Below, in pieces: positions 10,279 through 19,600 of a stretch of DNA of 64,000 nucleotides. The notes under the pieces were generated by a model. It searched no databases and was not told where the DNA came from. It saw only the letters and a program-made list of their open reading frames with translations. The stretch is from Cubamyces lactineus. Its lineage: Eukaryota > Basidiomycota > Agaricomycetes > Polyporales > Polyporaceae. The stretch is taken from the NCBI GenBank assembly GCA_022376465.1, contig JACDTU010000019.1, positions 62,001 to 126,000 on the forward strand. Reading direction: 5' to 3'. The first letter of the stretch is position 1. Every line of letters begins with the position of its first letter. A program made the position numbers and the translations under genes.

Positions 10279-11901
10279 CCTCTAGGGGAAGGAGAAGTTG
10301 TTGAGGATGATGATGGCGATGAGTGGCTGGACAACATTGCGTTGTACATCGGCACTACTCCATCAGAAGCGAAGGATCAGTTTGAGATGCTATCGGGATA
10401 CGATGAGACTGCCGAGGTGTATCTGACTCCTACCACCACCCAGGATCAGGTATTGCGAATGATTTTCAGGTTCCTATCAGACCTAGAGGTTCCAGAATTC
10501 TCCACACCCCGTGCACGTTTCAAGTTCCTCCGGAAGTGTCACAACTACTTTGTGAAAGATGGAGCGATGTACAGGCGATACGCCCAGCGGATGCCTGTGA
10601 AGGTTGTGTTTGAGGAGAACGAACGGAGAAGGATTCTAGAAGAGGCGCATGATCAGTTGGGTCACAAGGGAGTGAGAGCAACTTTTGAGACAGTCCGGCT
10701 ACGTTTCTTCTGGCCATTCTACCATGGAGATGTTCGTCGTCATGTTGGCGGATGTCGAGAATGTCAGATCCGGAGTGTCAAGAAAGTAGAAGTCCCGCTC
10801 ATCATCTCTACACCTGTGGATCTGTTCTATAAGGTGTACATGGATGTCATGTTCATGCCGACTGTGCGTGGCTATAACTGCATCGTGGCCTGTCGAGATG
10901 ACTTGTCCGGTGTAACCGAGGCGAGGGCTCTGAAGGGAGCATCGTCCAAGGAAGTTGCAAAGTTCTTCTGGGAGCAGATCATCTGTAGATATGGTGCAGT
11001 TCATCATGTGGTTACGGACAATGGTTCAGAGACAAAGGGAGCTTTTGAGGCCCTGGTGCGAAGATATCGGGTACACCACATCCGTATATCTCCGTACAAC
11101 TCAAAAGCGAACGGAGTCGTAGAGAGAGGTCACTTCATACTCAGGGAGGCTTTGATCAAGTCTTGTGAAGGGAATATCTCGAGATGGCCGGAGCTGTTAC
11201 CACTCGCTGTATTTGCAGATCGGATTTCCATTCGGAGGGCGACTGGTTTCAGCCCGTACTTCCTACTTCACGGAGTGCACCCAGTCTTGCCTATGGACCT
11301 CCGGGAGTCTACATTCATGGTGGAAGGTTTCAGACGGAACATGTCACATGCTGATCTACTGGCGCTGCGCATACGTCAACTAGAGCGGAGACCAGAAGAT
11401 GTAGCACGTGCGGCTGAAATCTTGCGCATGTCTAGGCTCACCTCAAAGGAGCACTTTGAGAAGCGGTTTGCACATCGCATTCGCAAAGAAGTCTTTGAGA
11501 GTGGAGATCTTGTTCTTGTCAGAAACTCTGCTATTGAGAGGGAGATGAATAGGAAGCATAAGCCAAGATACCTAGGACCGTATGAGATTGTGCGACGGAC
11601 CCAGAATGGTTCCTATGTGATCAAGGAGCTCAATGGTGATGTCTCGCGGGAGAGTGTGGCAGCATTCCGGTTGCTCGCATATCAACCATCAGACAGAAAC
11701 CTGGAGAGCCTGGTCAGTGACCCGATTGATGCAGTAGATAAGGACGAAACACAGCCAGAGGAGGATGTTTTGGGAAGTGATGAGGAGGAAGGAGAGGGTC
11801 TCCATGAGATTGTAGGCGAAGATTCTTCCGAGGAGGAATCTGAGGACGAGATGGACATGTTGCCTGTAAGTCAGCGAACCCGAAGTCGGATGCAAGGATG
11901 A
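10279..11901 (+). CDS. pol: Gypsy-type pol, integrase part
   Basis: Same frame as the preceding RT/RNase H, separated only by the TGA at 10276. The zinc-binding HHCC module reads HDQLGHKGVRATFETVRLRF with GCRECQIR. The DDE core has MDVMF, TDNGSE and VERGHF for D, D and E. The C-terminus has the LVRNSAIE..KPRYLGPYEIVRR barrel-type segment and an acidic tail ending RTRSRMQG. No chromodomain is visible. Apart from the TGA the whole 1,165-codon pol is open, so the copy is young or recently active. Nothing recognisable as an LTR follows before the chromovirus at 12557. Confidence 0.85.
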   Translation, partial: PLGEGEVVEDDDGDEWLDNIALYIGTTPSEAKDQFEMLSGYDETAEVYLTPTTTQDQVLRMIFRFLSDLEVPEFSTPRARFKFLRKCHNYFVKDGAMYRRYAQRMPVKVVFEENERRRILEEAHDQLGHKGVRATFETVRLRFFWPFYHGDVRRHVGGCRECQIRSVKKVEVPLIISTPVDLFYKVYMDVMFMPTVRGYNCIVACRDDLSGVTEARALKGASSKEVAKFFWEQIICRYGAVHHVVTDNGSETKGAFEALVRRYRVHHIRISPYNSKANGVVERGHFILREALIKSCEGNISRWPELLPLAVFADRISIRRATGFSPYFLLHGVHPVLPMDLRESTFMVEGFRRNMSHADLLALRIRQLERRPEDVARAAEILRMSRLTSKEHFEKRFAHRIRKEVFESGDLVLVRNSAIEREMNRKHKPRYLGPYEIVRRTQNGSYVIKELNGDVSRESVAAFRLLAYQPSDRNLESLVSDPIDAVDKDETQPEEDVLGSDEEEGEGLHEIVGEDSSEEESEDEMDMLPVSQRTRSRMQG

Positions 11902-11936
11902 AGTTTGGCGGATAGACGACCGGGGACGGCCGTAGG

Positions 11937-11947
11937 ACTGTGGGGCG
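11937..11947 (+). other. possible polypurine tract of the first Gypsy element
   Basis: ACTGTGGGGCGGATG lies 35 bases after the pol stop and is followed by TGTCATGCACC, which could be the first bases of a 3' LTR. A matching 5' copy was not found, so this rests on position and composition only. Confidence 0.25.
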
Positions 11948-12116
11948 GATGTCATGCACCAATTTGGATTGGTACCTGGACATGGCAGGGAAGCAGACGC
12001 AGGTCAGTGGGAAGATATTACCTAAGTCACGTGCAGACCTTGAGTAAGCGGATGACTGAGCGACGACGTGATCAAACGTAGGCGCTCGGTTTGACAGCTT
12101 CTCATCATCACCCATC

Positions 12117-12556
12117 ATGGTCGGCATGTCATTCGATCTTCCTGCGGCCGTACAACACGCGATTCCCCGAAGTGTGCAGGCCGACCAAATACCCCGCTGC
12201 CCCGTAGTGTCATACGGACTGGACTACCACGTTCTCTTTCGGCCAGACGGACTCTTTCCGCATCGACTACGACCAGTCGCGTTAGGCGAGGAAGTCGGCG
12301 AGCAGGAAGTGTGGGTTGACGTTGAGCCTACCGGCAAGGAGGTGCGCCCACGATGGTTTGTTCCCCGTGTGGGAAGCTACTGCCGATTGGTTCTCCCCGA
12401 CCAACGACGTTTCACGGGGCGGATCAGTCGCGTGGTGGAATACCAACAGACGCGCGTCATCTTGTGGGTAGAACACCCGCACTCCCCTGCGAGCATCACG
12501 CTGGCAGTACCCTACCCGTTCTTCGAAGGCACGCGGTGGTGGTACATTCGGTTGAG
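12117..12556 (+). pseudogene. unrecognised ORF cut by the chromovirus LTR
   Basis: An ATG-initiated frame (MVGMSFDLPAAVQ..) runs open for 147 codons and then enters the 5' LTR at 12557, ending at an LTR-encoded stop at 12575. The host part is rich in V, P, R and W (RPRWFVPRVGSYCRLV, GTRWWYIRL) and looks protein-like, but I recognise no family. It could be a host gene, or a trailing ORF of the Gypsy element to its left, truncated by the insertion. Confidence 0.4.
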
Positions 12557-13098
12557 TGTTACAAATGTACGATAGGCGTCTTACGAACTGTACGATTTGG
12601 TATGGTCTCTACTTCCGTCTCTGTACTATACGAATATGGCGGACTCTAGGATTCTAGCTACGGTTCTTAAAGACAGGAATGGTCTCGTATTATCTAGGAC
12701 TCTCTAGGACTTTCTATGCACAGTTACTGCTGCACAGTGCACAGTTACTTCCGCGCAGTGCACAGGCGCTTCTGCACAGTCCACAGCAGCACTGCCACAG
12801 TGTTACTAGGTTCGACTAGCGCTGACTACTACGCACCAGAAAGTCCATGTACACGCTAGAACATTCCGTCTACAGGCCTGCATACATGTATATAAGAGGC
12901 GACGCCATAGAGCGACCCTCAGCTTTCAGTCTCTTCGCGAAATACGACTTTGGTTGCTCGTTAACTCGCTTTCAACTGCAAATACTACTACGCGCTTATC
13001 TTCGACAAGCTAGGGCTAGTAGCTGAATAGATACAAGCTCTCTATTCATTGACGTCTTAAGGCTTGATAGTTTAAGAGTCACGCTCGAAAGCGTAACA
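12557..13098 (+). repeat. 5' LTR of the chromovirus
   Basis: Starts TGTTAC and ends GTAACA. It contains a CACAGTTACT/GCACAGTGCACAG-type direct repeat cluster (about 12719-12805), a TATATAAG box at 12889-12896, and the putative transcript start near 12921. From the repeat cluster to the end it is almost identical to the 3' LTR, whereas the first 150 bases differ heavily. Confidence 0.92.
12889..12896 (+). promoter_or_regulatory. TATA box of the chromovirus 5' LTR
   Basis: TATATAAG lies 32 bases upstream of the AGCTTTCAG start expected from the self-priming complement. The same box is at 21235-21242 in the 3' LTR. Its position supports transcription starting at about 12921, defining the U3/R border. 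Confidence 0.75.
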
Positions 13099-14000
13099 TT
13101 AGACTGAAAGCTTTAACCCTCCACTTGTTAAAAGTGCAGAGGCCTACGTCGGAAGACAACGACTACGAAACGCATCAGAACTCTCTCTTGCTCGTAACGT
13201 ACAGAGAGACGATAGTCAATACGGAGGGAACTACACAACCCCCATTGCGACAATCACCCAGGGTACTAGGCGGAAGGAACAAAACACTGCCGAGCTTACC
13301 ACCACTCGCGATCCCGGAGAATATAGTTGCTCTCCCAAGATCGCCAGGAGGATCCCCATTCCCCTTGATAAGAGGTTTTAGCTCGACAATCCCTTACGTA
13401 GAAAGTACCAGTTCGACATCGTCGGGTCGGAGCACTCGAGTATCGGAACAAGAACCCGCGTTTCAGAGAACAGACGAGTGGAGAGAATATAGGAATTCTC
13501 TGGCCATTCAGGCGGAATCAGGAGTAGCAATAGGCGTACCCATTCCAACCCGAGCGAGTCCAGGAACGGATAGTTCGGATCGATCGACTCCAGAAACTAG
13601 TGTTGAAGAAGCATCCTCAACGGCAGGGATATTCTATCGGAGAACACAGCTTCCGGTGCACGCGATCGATACACTTCGAGTTATAGCAGATAACTTGGAA
13701 GTACTAGGACAGGAGGACTTCACGAGGAGATATCACGCGACTCTCGAACGAGCCCATCGATACATAACTCAGGTCATCCAGACACTCGAATTTATTCCAA
13801 GACAAGCTGTTACACCTCCAACGAGGGTACGGAACTTTGCGGGATATCTTCAGAACCAGATTGACTACCTGCGAGCAAAGGTCCTCAATCCGGAGAACTA
13901 CGCAGATATAGACCTCGAAGAAAATCTTAGGAAATTTCGTAGTTGCCTCCGAGCTAGGGAACTACATCAGGCTTTCCTACGACAAGCACAACGTGTATGA
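13071..14000 (+). CDS. AUG-less ORF1 of the chromovirus
   Basis: Open from 13071 (after TAG 13068) to TGA 13998-14000 with no ATG in any frame. A protein from TTG 13125 would have 291 aa. Possible non-AUG starts include ATT at 13098, CTG at 13104 and TTG at 13125. The product is serine/proline rich at first (PPLRQSPRVLGG, SSTSSGRSTRVS) and then helical (VHAIDTLRVIADNLEVLGQ, LQNQIDYLRAKV, RKFRSCLRARELHQAFLRQ). I recognise no domain. Its stop overlaps the gag ATG as ATGA (13997-14000). It may be a non-AUG-initiated protein or an N-terminal gag extension. The start is undetermined. Confidence 0.6.
   Translation, partial: FKSHARKRNIRLKALTLHLLKVQRPTSEDNDYETHQNSLLLVTYRETIVNTEGTTQPPLRQSPRVLGGRNKTLPSLPPLAIPENIVALPRSPGGSPFPLIRGFSSTIPYVESTSSTSSGRSTRVSEQEPAFQRTDEWREYRNSLAIQAESGVAIGVPIPTRASPGTDSSDRSTPETSVEEASSTAGIFYRRTQLPVHAIDTLRVIADNLEVLGQEDFTRRYHATLERAHRYITQVIQTLEFIPRQAVTPPTRVRNFAGYLQNQIDYLRAKVLNPENYADIDLEENLRKFRSCLRARELHQAFLRQAQRV
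13101..13111 (+). other. self-priming primer-binding site
   Basis: AGACTGAAAGC, two bases after the 5' LTR, is an exact 11-base reverse complement of GCTTTCAGTCT at 12922-12932, the predicted 5' end of the element RNA. No tRNA 3'-end complement (TGG..) is present here. This matches the known Tf1/sushi mechanism, where the folded-back RNA 5' end primes minus-strand synthesis. The 11-base length and position are seen in the sequence; the mechanism is inferred. Confidence 0.8.
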
Positions 14001-15870
14001 GTTCAGCTGAACCATATAGTTGTTCAAGGTTATATCATCTCTACAACTCCGACAAAGCTCGGGACGTATACTATCGAGAAAGCGTAGACAAGTGGAATTT
14101 TTGCACCAACGAAAGGTGTCCACTTCGGTACAACACTAAGGAGGTTCCAAACGTCAAGCACGCATCGGCTTTAATCCTAACACACTCTTCACAAGAGCGG
14201 GATATTACTAACACCCACGGACGACAACCCGCGTTAGTCAAGAAGCCACTACTTGCTGGAAAAGCTACTGGTCGGATTAATAGTCCGAGAGTTGTGTCAG
14301 GATCGTTTCCGACTTCAAGAGTAGGAACCCCAAAACCTCAAGAATCCGAATCACCTAAGGAATCAGGTCCATCCTTCAAGGAGAAAGGAAAGGAGACCGA
14401 ACCGCCTAAGGTAGAAGACTCGGACAAGGAGGACGAGACTTTTCGGACGACGGTCGAAGCACCTGAACCGAAAATCGAAGAAACTATTCGGATTAAGGTC
14501 GTAGTACCTGCACCGAAAACAGAAGACACTCGGGTCGAGGCAGAAACACCTGAACCGAGAGAAGAGCATATTCAGACAGAGGTCGAGGAGACTAAATCTG
14601 AATTGGAGTATACTGGTCGCAGCGCAACCCCAGAATTTGTACGAAAATCAGTACCATCGTACATGTCGGGAACAGCGACAGGAGAGTCCATTTCTGGAGC
14701 CCATAGATATGCGTTCACTCCGCAAGGGCAAGGCTCAGAAGGAGAAAGATACGGGTCTTTATCAAGTGGACCAGCCCCTCGGGCAACGGCAATTTCTGGA
14801 GGAGTTATCAATCCTTCTGGAGGTGGAGGAGGAGGCGGACCAGGTAGGCCCGGAGGTCGGCCTGACCCTGAGCCTTCAGATCCCTACTCCCCAGGAGGAG
14901 GACCATCAGGACCAGACCCAGACCCGGAACCGCAGGAAGCTCCAGGAAATGCGCCGCAAGGACACGGAAAGGGCAAGATCAAGGACCCTGAGGTCTTCAA
15001 CGGAGACCGAGACAAAACCAGGTCCTTCCTCAATCAACTGTTCCTGTTGTTCACGGCGCGACCCCACGACTTCGTTAATGATTACACGAAGGTGGCGACG
15101 GCCCTGTCCTTCATGGAAGGGGACAATATAAACTACTGGAAGGACATCACAATTCAGCGAGCTGAAGAGGAAATTAGACCGGGAGTCTATCGAGGATTTG
15201 ACTCTTGGCCGGTCTTCAAGAGGAATTTCCTGCTCGCATTTGCCCCAGTAGACGAGGTGGACGACTCTATGGTTAATCTCACGACAATACAGCTCAAGGA
15301 CTACTCTTCAGTTGATGAGTTCAATGCGAGGTTCATGGATCTAGCTCTCAAGGGAAAAATTCTGGACCCAGCAGCGCAACTGGCCCTGTACAGAAATGCG
15401 CTTCCAGAATATTTACTTAAGAAGATATCCATGTCGTACCCTCCGCCGACGACCATTGAAGAGTGGATGACTAGGACTAAGGAGATCGACCATAGCTATC
15501 ACCTTACGGAGAAGATTTTGGCTAATCGTAGAGGACGCAAGGCAAAACCTCGAAGACTAGGAAGAATGTCAAGACGGTTAATATCGAGGACGACTCGCTC
15601 GATATTAACAAGCTCTCTGTCAAGGAGAGACAGGAGCTGCAAGACAAGGGACTATGTTTCCGGTGCAGGAAGCCGGGACATATTTCCAGAGACTGTCCTT
15701 CTAAACCTAAGAAGCCCGGCAAACCCGTCAGTCGGAAGGTACGACAGGTTACCGACGAGGACTTAGAGGACGAGTCTGAGGAGATCTCAGACGAAGAGGA
15801 CGAAGAGGACGAAGAGGACAATATTTCTATTAACGCACTCAGGGCTACAGATTTTGAGACGGGTTTTTAG
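13997..15870 (+). CDS. gag: gag with capsid domain and CCHC zinc knuckle
   Basis: ATG 13997 is the first ATG of the predicted transcript. The N-terminal half is P/E/S/T rich with repeated 'PEPKIEET'-like acidic segments, then a Gly/Pro linker. The capsid region begins near FNGDRDKTRSFLNQL and includes TALSFMEGDNINYWKD and SVDEFNARFMDLAL. The frame breaks at about 15535-15541, beyond which the other frame continues with KERQELQDKGLCFRCRK and a CX2CX4HX4C knuckle at 15655-15696, an acidic tail, and stop TAG 15868-15870. The break sits in an AAGG run and acts as a one-base loss. Gag packages the RNA. This frame reaches the GGGTTTT heptamer at its stop. Confidence 0.8.
15861..15870 (+). other. 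candidate -1 frameshift heptamer at the gag stop
   Basis: In gag frame the last codons read GGT TTT TAG, preceded by G, giving G GGT TTT of the X-XXY-YYZ class directly at the stop. Slipping back one base gives GGG TTT TTA and runs open into the protease frame (LIDTGAD) without a stop. The same one-base step recurs at homopolymers elsewhere in this element, so a missing T in the sequence is an equal alternative. Confidence 0.4.
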
Positions 15871-18800
15871 GCAGGCAAGCAGACTCGACGCCTGACTTGC
15901 CCAAGGAACTGCATGTAACTATTGTAACCAATACAGAGCGGAGACGCAGTGCTCTGCTGATACCCGGTTACATGCAGGTTCAGGACAAAGCCGTCGAAAT
16001 CAAGGGGCTCATCGACACTGGTGCGGATGCCGTGATCGTCAATAAAAAGATTGTGGACAAGTACAATCTTCCGACAGTCAGACTACCGAAGACTCTGACT
16101 TTCCGGAACGCGGACGATAGCGTTAATAGCATGGGAACCATTACCCATCGGGTGGAGGGGACATTTAATCTACACGGGAAGAAGCTCCCAACAAATTGGT
16201 ATGTGGCCGACATTGGGCGGGACGATGTCTTATTCGGCATGCCATGGATCCGCAAGTACAATCCTAATATCGACTGGGAAAGTGGACGCATTACTTTCAA
16301 GTCGGATATTATCAAGAAGCAGCAGCAGATCCATAAATACCAATGCGAGCACGACCCACCCGAAGGGATGCTGTGGAATTTCCCAGTAAAACCTCTAAAT
16401 CAAGACCTGGTCGTATCGTTCGTACGTGCTATACCGGACGAGGACGACGCAGACCCAGACTCCGAAAGGCTTACATTTAATCCTTCGAGGGCCATTGAGC
16501 TATGGTACCGCAAGAAGAAAATCCGAAAGATTAATAAGTCTACGGAGATCGCTATAGCAGCGAAGAAAGACCAGAAGGAGAAGACCTTGGACGAAATCCT
16601 ACCTGATTTTGTAAAGGACTACCGACAGGTCTTTGAGAAAAAGGCAGCAAGTAGATTTCCGCCCTCGAGACCATGGGACCATGCTATCGAATTCAAGAAG
16701 GACTTCGACCATCATACCAAGGGGTCTTGGAGGAAAATCTACCCTCTGACCTATACGGAACGTATAGAACTCGACAAATTCATTGCGGAGAACCTTGAGA
16801 AGGGCTACATTCGAAAATCCAAGTCTCCACTAGCCTCGCCATTTTTCTTTGTCACCAAGAAAGATGGGAGTCTTCGACCTGTTCAAGACTACAGGGCTCT
16901 TAACGAGGGGACTATTAAAAACGCATATCCCTTGCCGCTCATCAGCGACATCATTGGCCGGCTGAAGGGGCCACAATATTCACCAAACTCGACGTGCGAG
17001 CAGGGTACAATAATGTGCGCATCAAGAGGGCGATGAGTGGAAAGCTGCGTTTATAACACCCAGTGGATTGTTCGAACCAACAGTCATGTTTTTTGGTCTG
17101 TGCAATGCACCGGCCACATTCCAAAACATGATGAACGACCTATTCCGAGACATGCTCCAGGAAGGATGGATGGTCATTTATATGGACGACATCCTGATAT
17201 TCTCAGACAATGTCGAGGATCACCATGAGCGGACGCGAAGAGCTTTACAGCGACTTCAAGATAGTGATCTATTCCTCAAAGCGGAAAAATGCGAATTCGA
17301 CAGACAAGAAGTCGAATTTCTAGGATCAATAATTCGACCGGGGTAGTCGCTATGGATCCAGTAAAGCTAAAGGCAATTATCGAGTGGGAACCACCGAAAA
17401 CAGTCAAGCAGGTTCAGGCATTCCTGGGGTTCGGTAATTTCTACCGACGGTTCATTCGGGATTATTCAAAGATAGTCCGACCCCTCACGGAATTAACCAA
17501 AAGGACCAGCCTTTTCTGTGGACCCCTGATTGTCAGAAAGCATTCGACACCTTCAAGAAGCGGTTTACTGAAGAACCGATCCTGCAAATCCCGGATCCGG
17601 AGAAACCATTTCAGATTGAGTGCGATGCTTCTAAAGTCGCAACAGGTGCTGTACTACGACAGCAAGGAGAGGACGGACTATGGCATCCTTGTGCCTATTT
17701 GTCCAAGTCCTTTACTCCTGCGGAACGGAACTATCAGATTTATGATAGGGAATTGTTGGCCATTGTTCGAGCCCTCGAAGCATGGCGGCATTTTTTGCAG
17801 GGTTCCCCACACCCTACAGAAATTCTATCAGATCACAAAAATCTGACCTACTTCCGTACGGCGCAGAAGCTAAATCGCAGGCAGGCACGATGGCATTTAT
17901 TCCTCTCGGAGTTCAACATCGTAATCAAGCACCAACCCGGAAAATCCCTCACTCAAGCAGACGCCCTTTCTCGGAGATCAGGGCATGACGGGGGGGAAAA
18001 TGACAACAAGGATGTCGTATTATTGGGACCAGAACTTTTTGCCAAAGCTGTCAACGTTGAGCTACAAGAGCGCATCCGCGATAGCAAGCTACGGGACAGC
18101 TCGGTAGTAGAGTACATTACCCTAAAAGGAAAGGCTACCAAACGCCCGAGTTCGGCAAACCAGAAGATTGGTCCGACGACGACGGAATACTCCTGTACAA
18201 GAACAGGGTATATGTTCCACCAGATAATCAATTGTATCGTGATATAGTCAAGATGCATCACGACGCACCGATTATGGGACACCCAGGAGTCCAGAAAACC
18301 TATGATCTGGTTAAACGGGAATATATGTGGCCAGGCATGCGGAAATTCATTGTGCAATATGTCAAAGGTTGCGCCGCTTGCCAAACAAGCAAGGTCAATA
18401 CGCATCCCATTAAACCAGGCTTAATTCCCATTCAACACAGTGGGGATACTAGGCCTTTCCGGACCATTACAATGGATTATATCACGGATCTACCAGAGTC
18501 GGATGGATTCAATGCCGTCCAAGTGGTAGTTGACCATGATGTATCCAAGGCAGCGGTATTTTCCCCTTGCACCAAGAATATTACGGCAGAAGGAGCCATG
18601 GATATTCTGCAAAGGGATGTATATCGCAGATTCGGACTACCTGCGAAGGTCATCTCGGATCGAGGGCCGCAATTCATCTCCAAGGCATTCAAAGAATTAC
18701 ACAACAGCCTCGGAATTGAAACGGCACTCAGCACGGCCTATCATCCTCAGACAGATGGGGAAACGGAGCGAGTCAATCAGGAACTCGACTTAGCACTTCG

Positions 18801-19600
18801 GCTCTACTGTGCTAACAATCCGGAGAACTGGGCCAAACTGCTGCCTCAATTCGAATTCGCGCACAATCAGCGGACACACTCTGTCACGGGAAAATCCCCG
18901 TTTGAACTCCTCTACGGGTTTCAGCCAGAGGCCGCTGGGACAGTCCGAACCACCCCAAAGCATCCAAGTACGGAGCAGAGGCTTCAAAGTCTTCAGGAAG
19001 CCAGGGAGAATACAATAGCTGCGCATGCGCAGGCCGCCGCAGCCATGTCAAGAAGACTCCCCGCCGCTCAAGTTCCGCTGAAGCTCGGAGACAAGGTTCT
19101 TCTCGATACAAAGAACCTCAGGCTTCCATATGTCTCTAGGAAGTTGATTCCAAAACGAGTGGGACCGTTCACTATCGTCAAGGTCTTGGGACCGGTTACA
19201 TTTAAGTTAAACTTCCGGAGAAATGGAAGATACACCCCAGTCTTCCACGCAGCGCTACTTACCCCGTACCACACAACTAAGGAGCACGGACCAGACTACA
19301 TCCGACCTCCACCGATTCCCACTCCAGAATCGACGGAAGGAGAGGAGTGGGAGGTAGAAGCAATCTAGCCACCGTACTGAGGTACCCGAAAACAGTACCT
19401 AGTGGCTTGGAAGGGTTGGCCCGCATCGGAGAATTCTTGGGAACCAGAAAAACATCTCAAGAATGCGGCAGTCATCCTGCGCAACTATAAGAAGAGGCAC
19501 AATTGTCGTAAAAGACTCAACCCACTCCTCACTCCAATATTCTCCAATTTTCTAAACATTTTCCTCTATTCACTATGGTCTACACCAACACTCGTCTTAC
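15861..19600 (+). CDS. pol: chromovirus pol: protease, RT, RNase H, integrase, chromodomain (frame-broken)
   Basis: Protease [12 protein letters not shown] lies at about 16009. RT follows, with [11 protein letters not shown] and [10 protein letters not shown] near 17182. RNase H has [14 protein letters not shown] and QADALSRR. Integrase has [19 protein letters not shown] and the DDE residues in [17 protein letters not shown] and [12 protein letters not shown]-like VGPFTIVKV comes next, and the chromodomain ends with [18 protein letters not shown] near 19402-19460. The frame changes near 16979, 17025, 17341, 17500 and 18141, and stops lie at 19366 and 19378. Each frame change is the same -1 step in a short run of one base. 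All catalytic motifs survive. Natural decay and uncorrected sequence error both fit. Confidence 0.85.
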
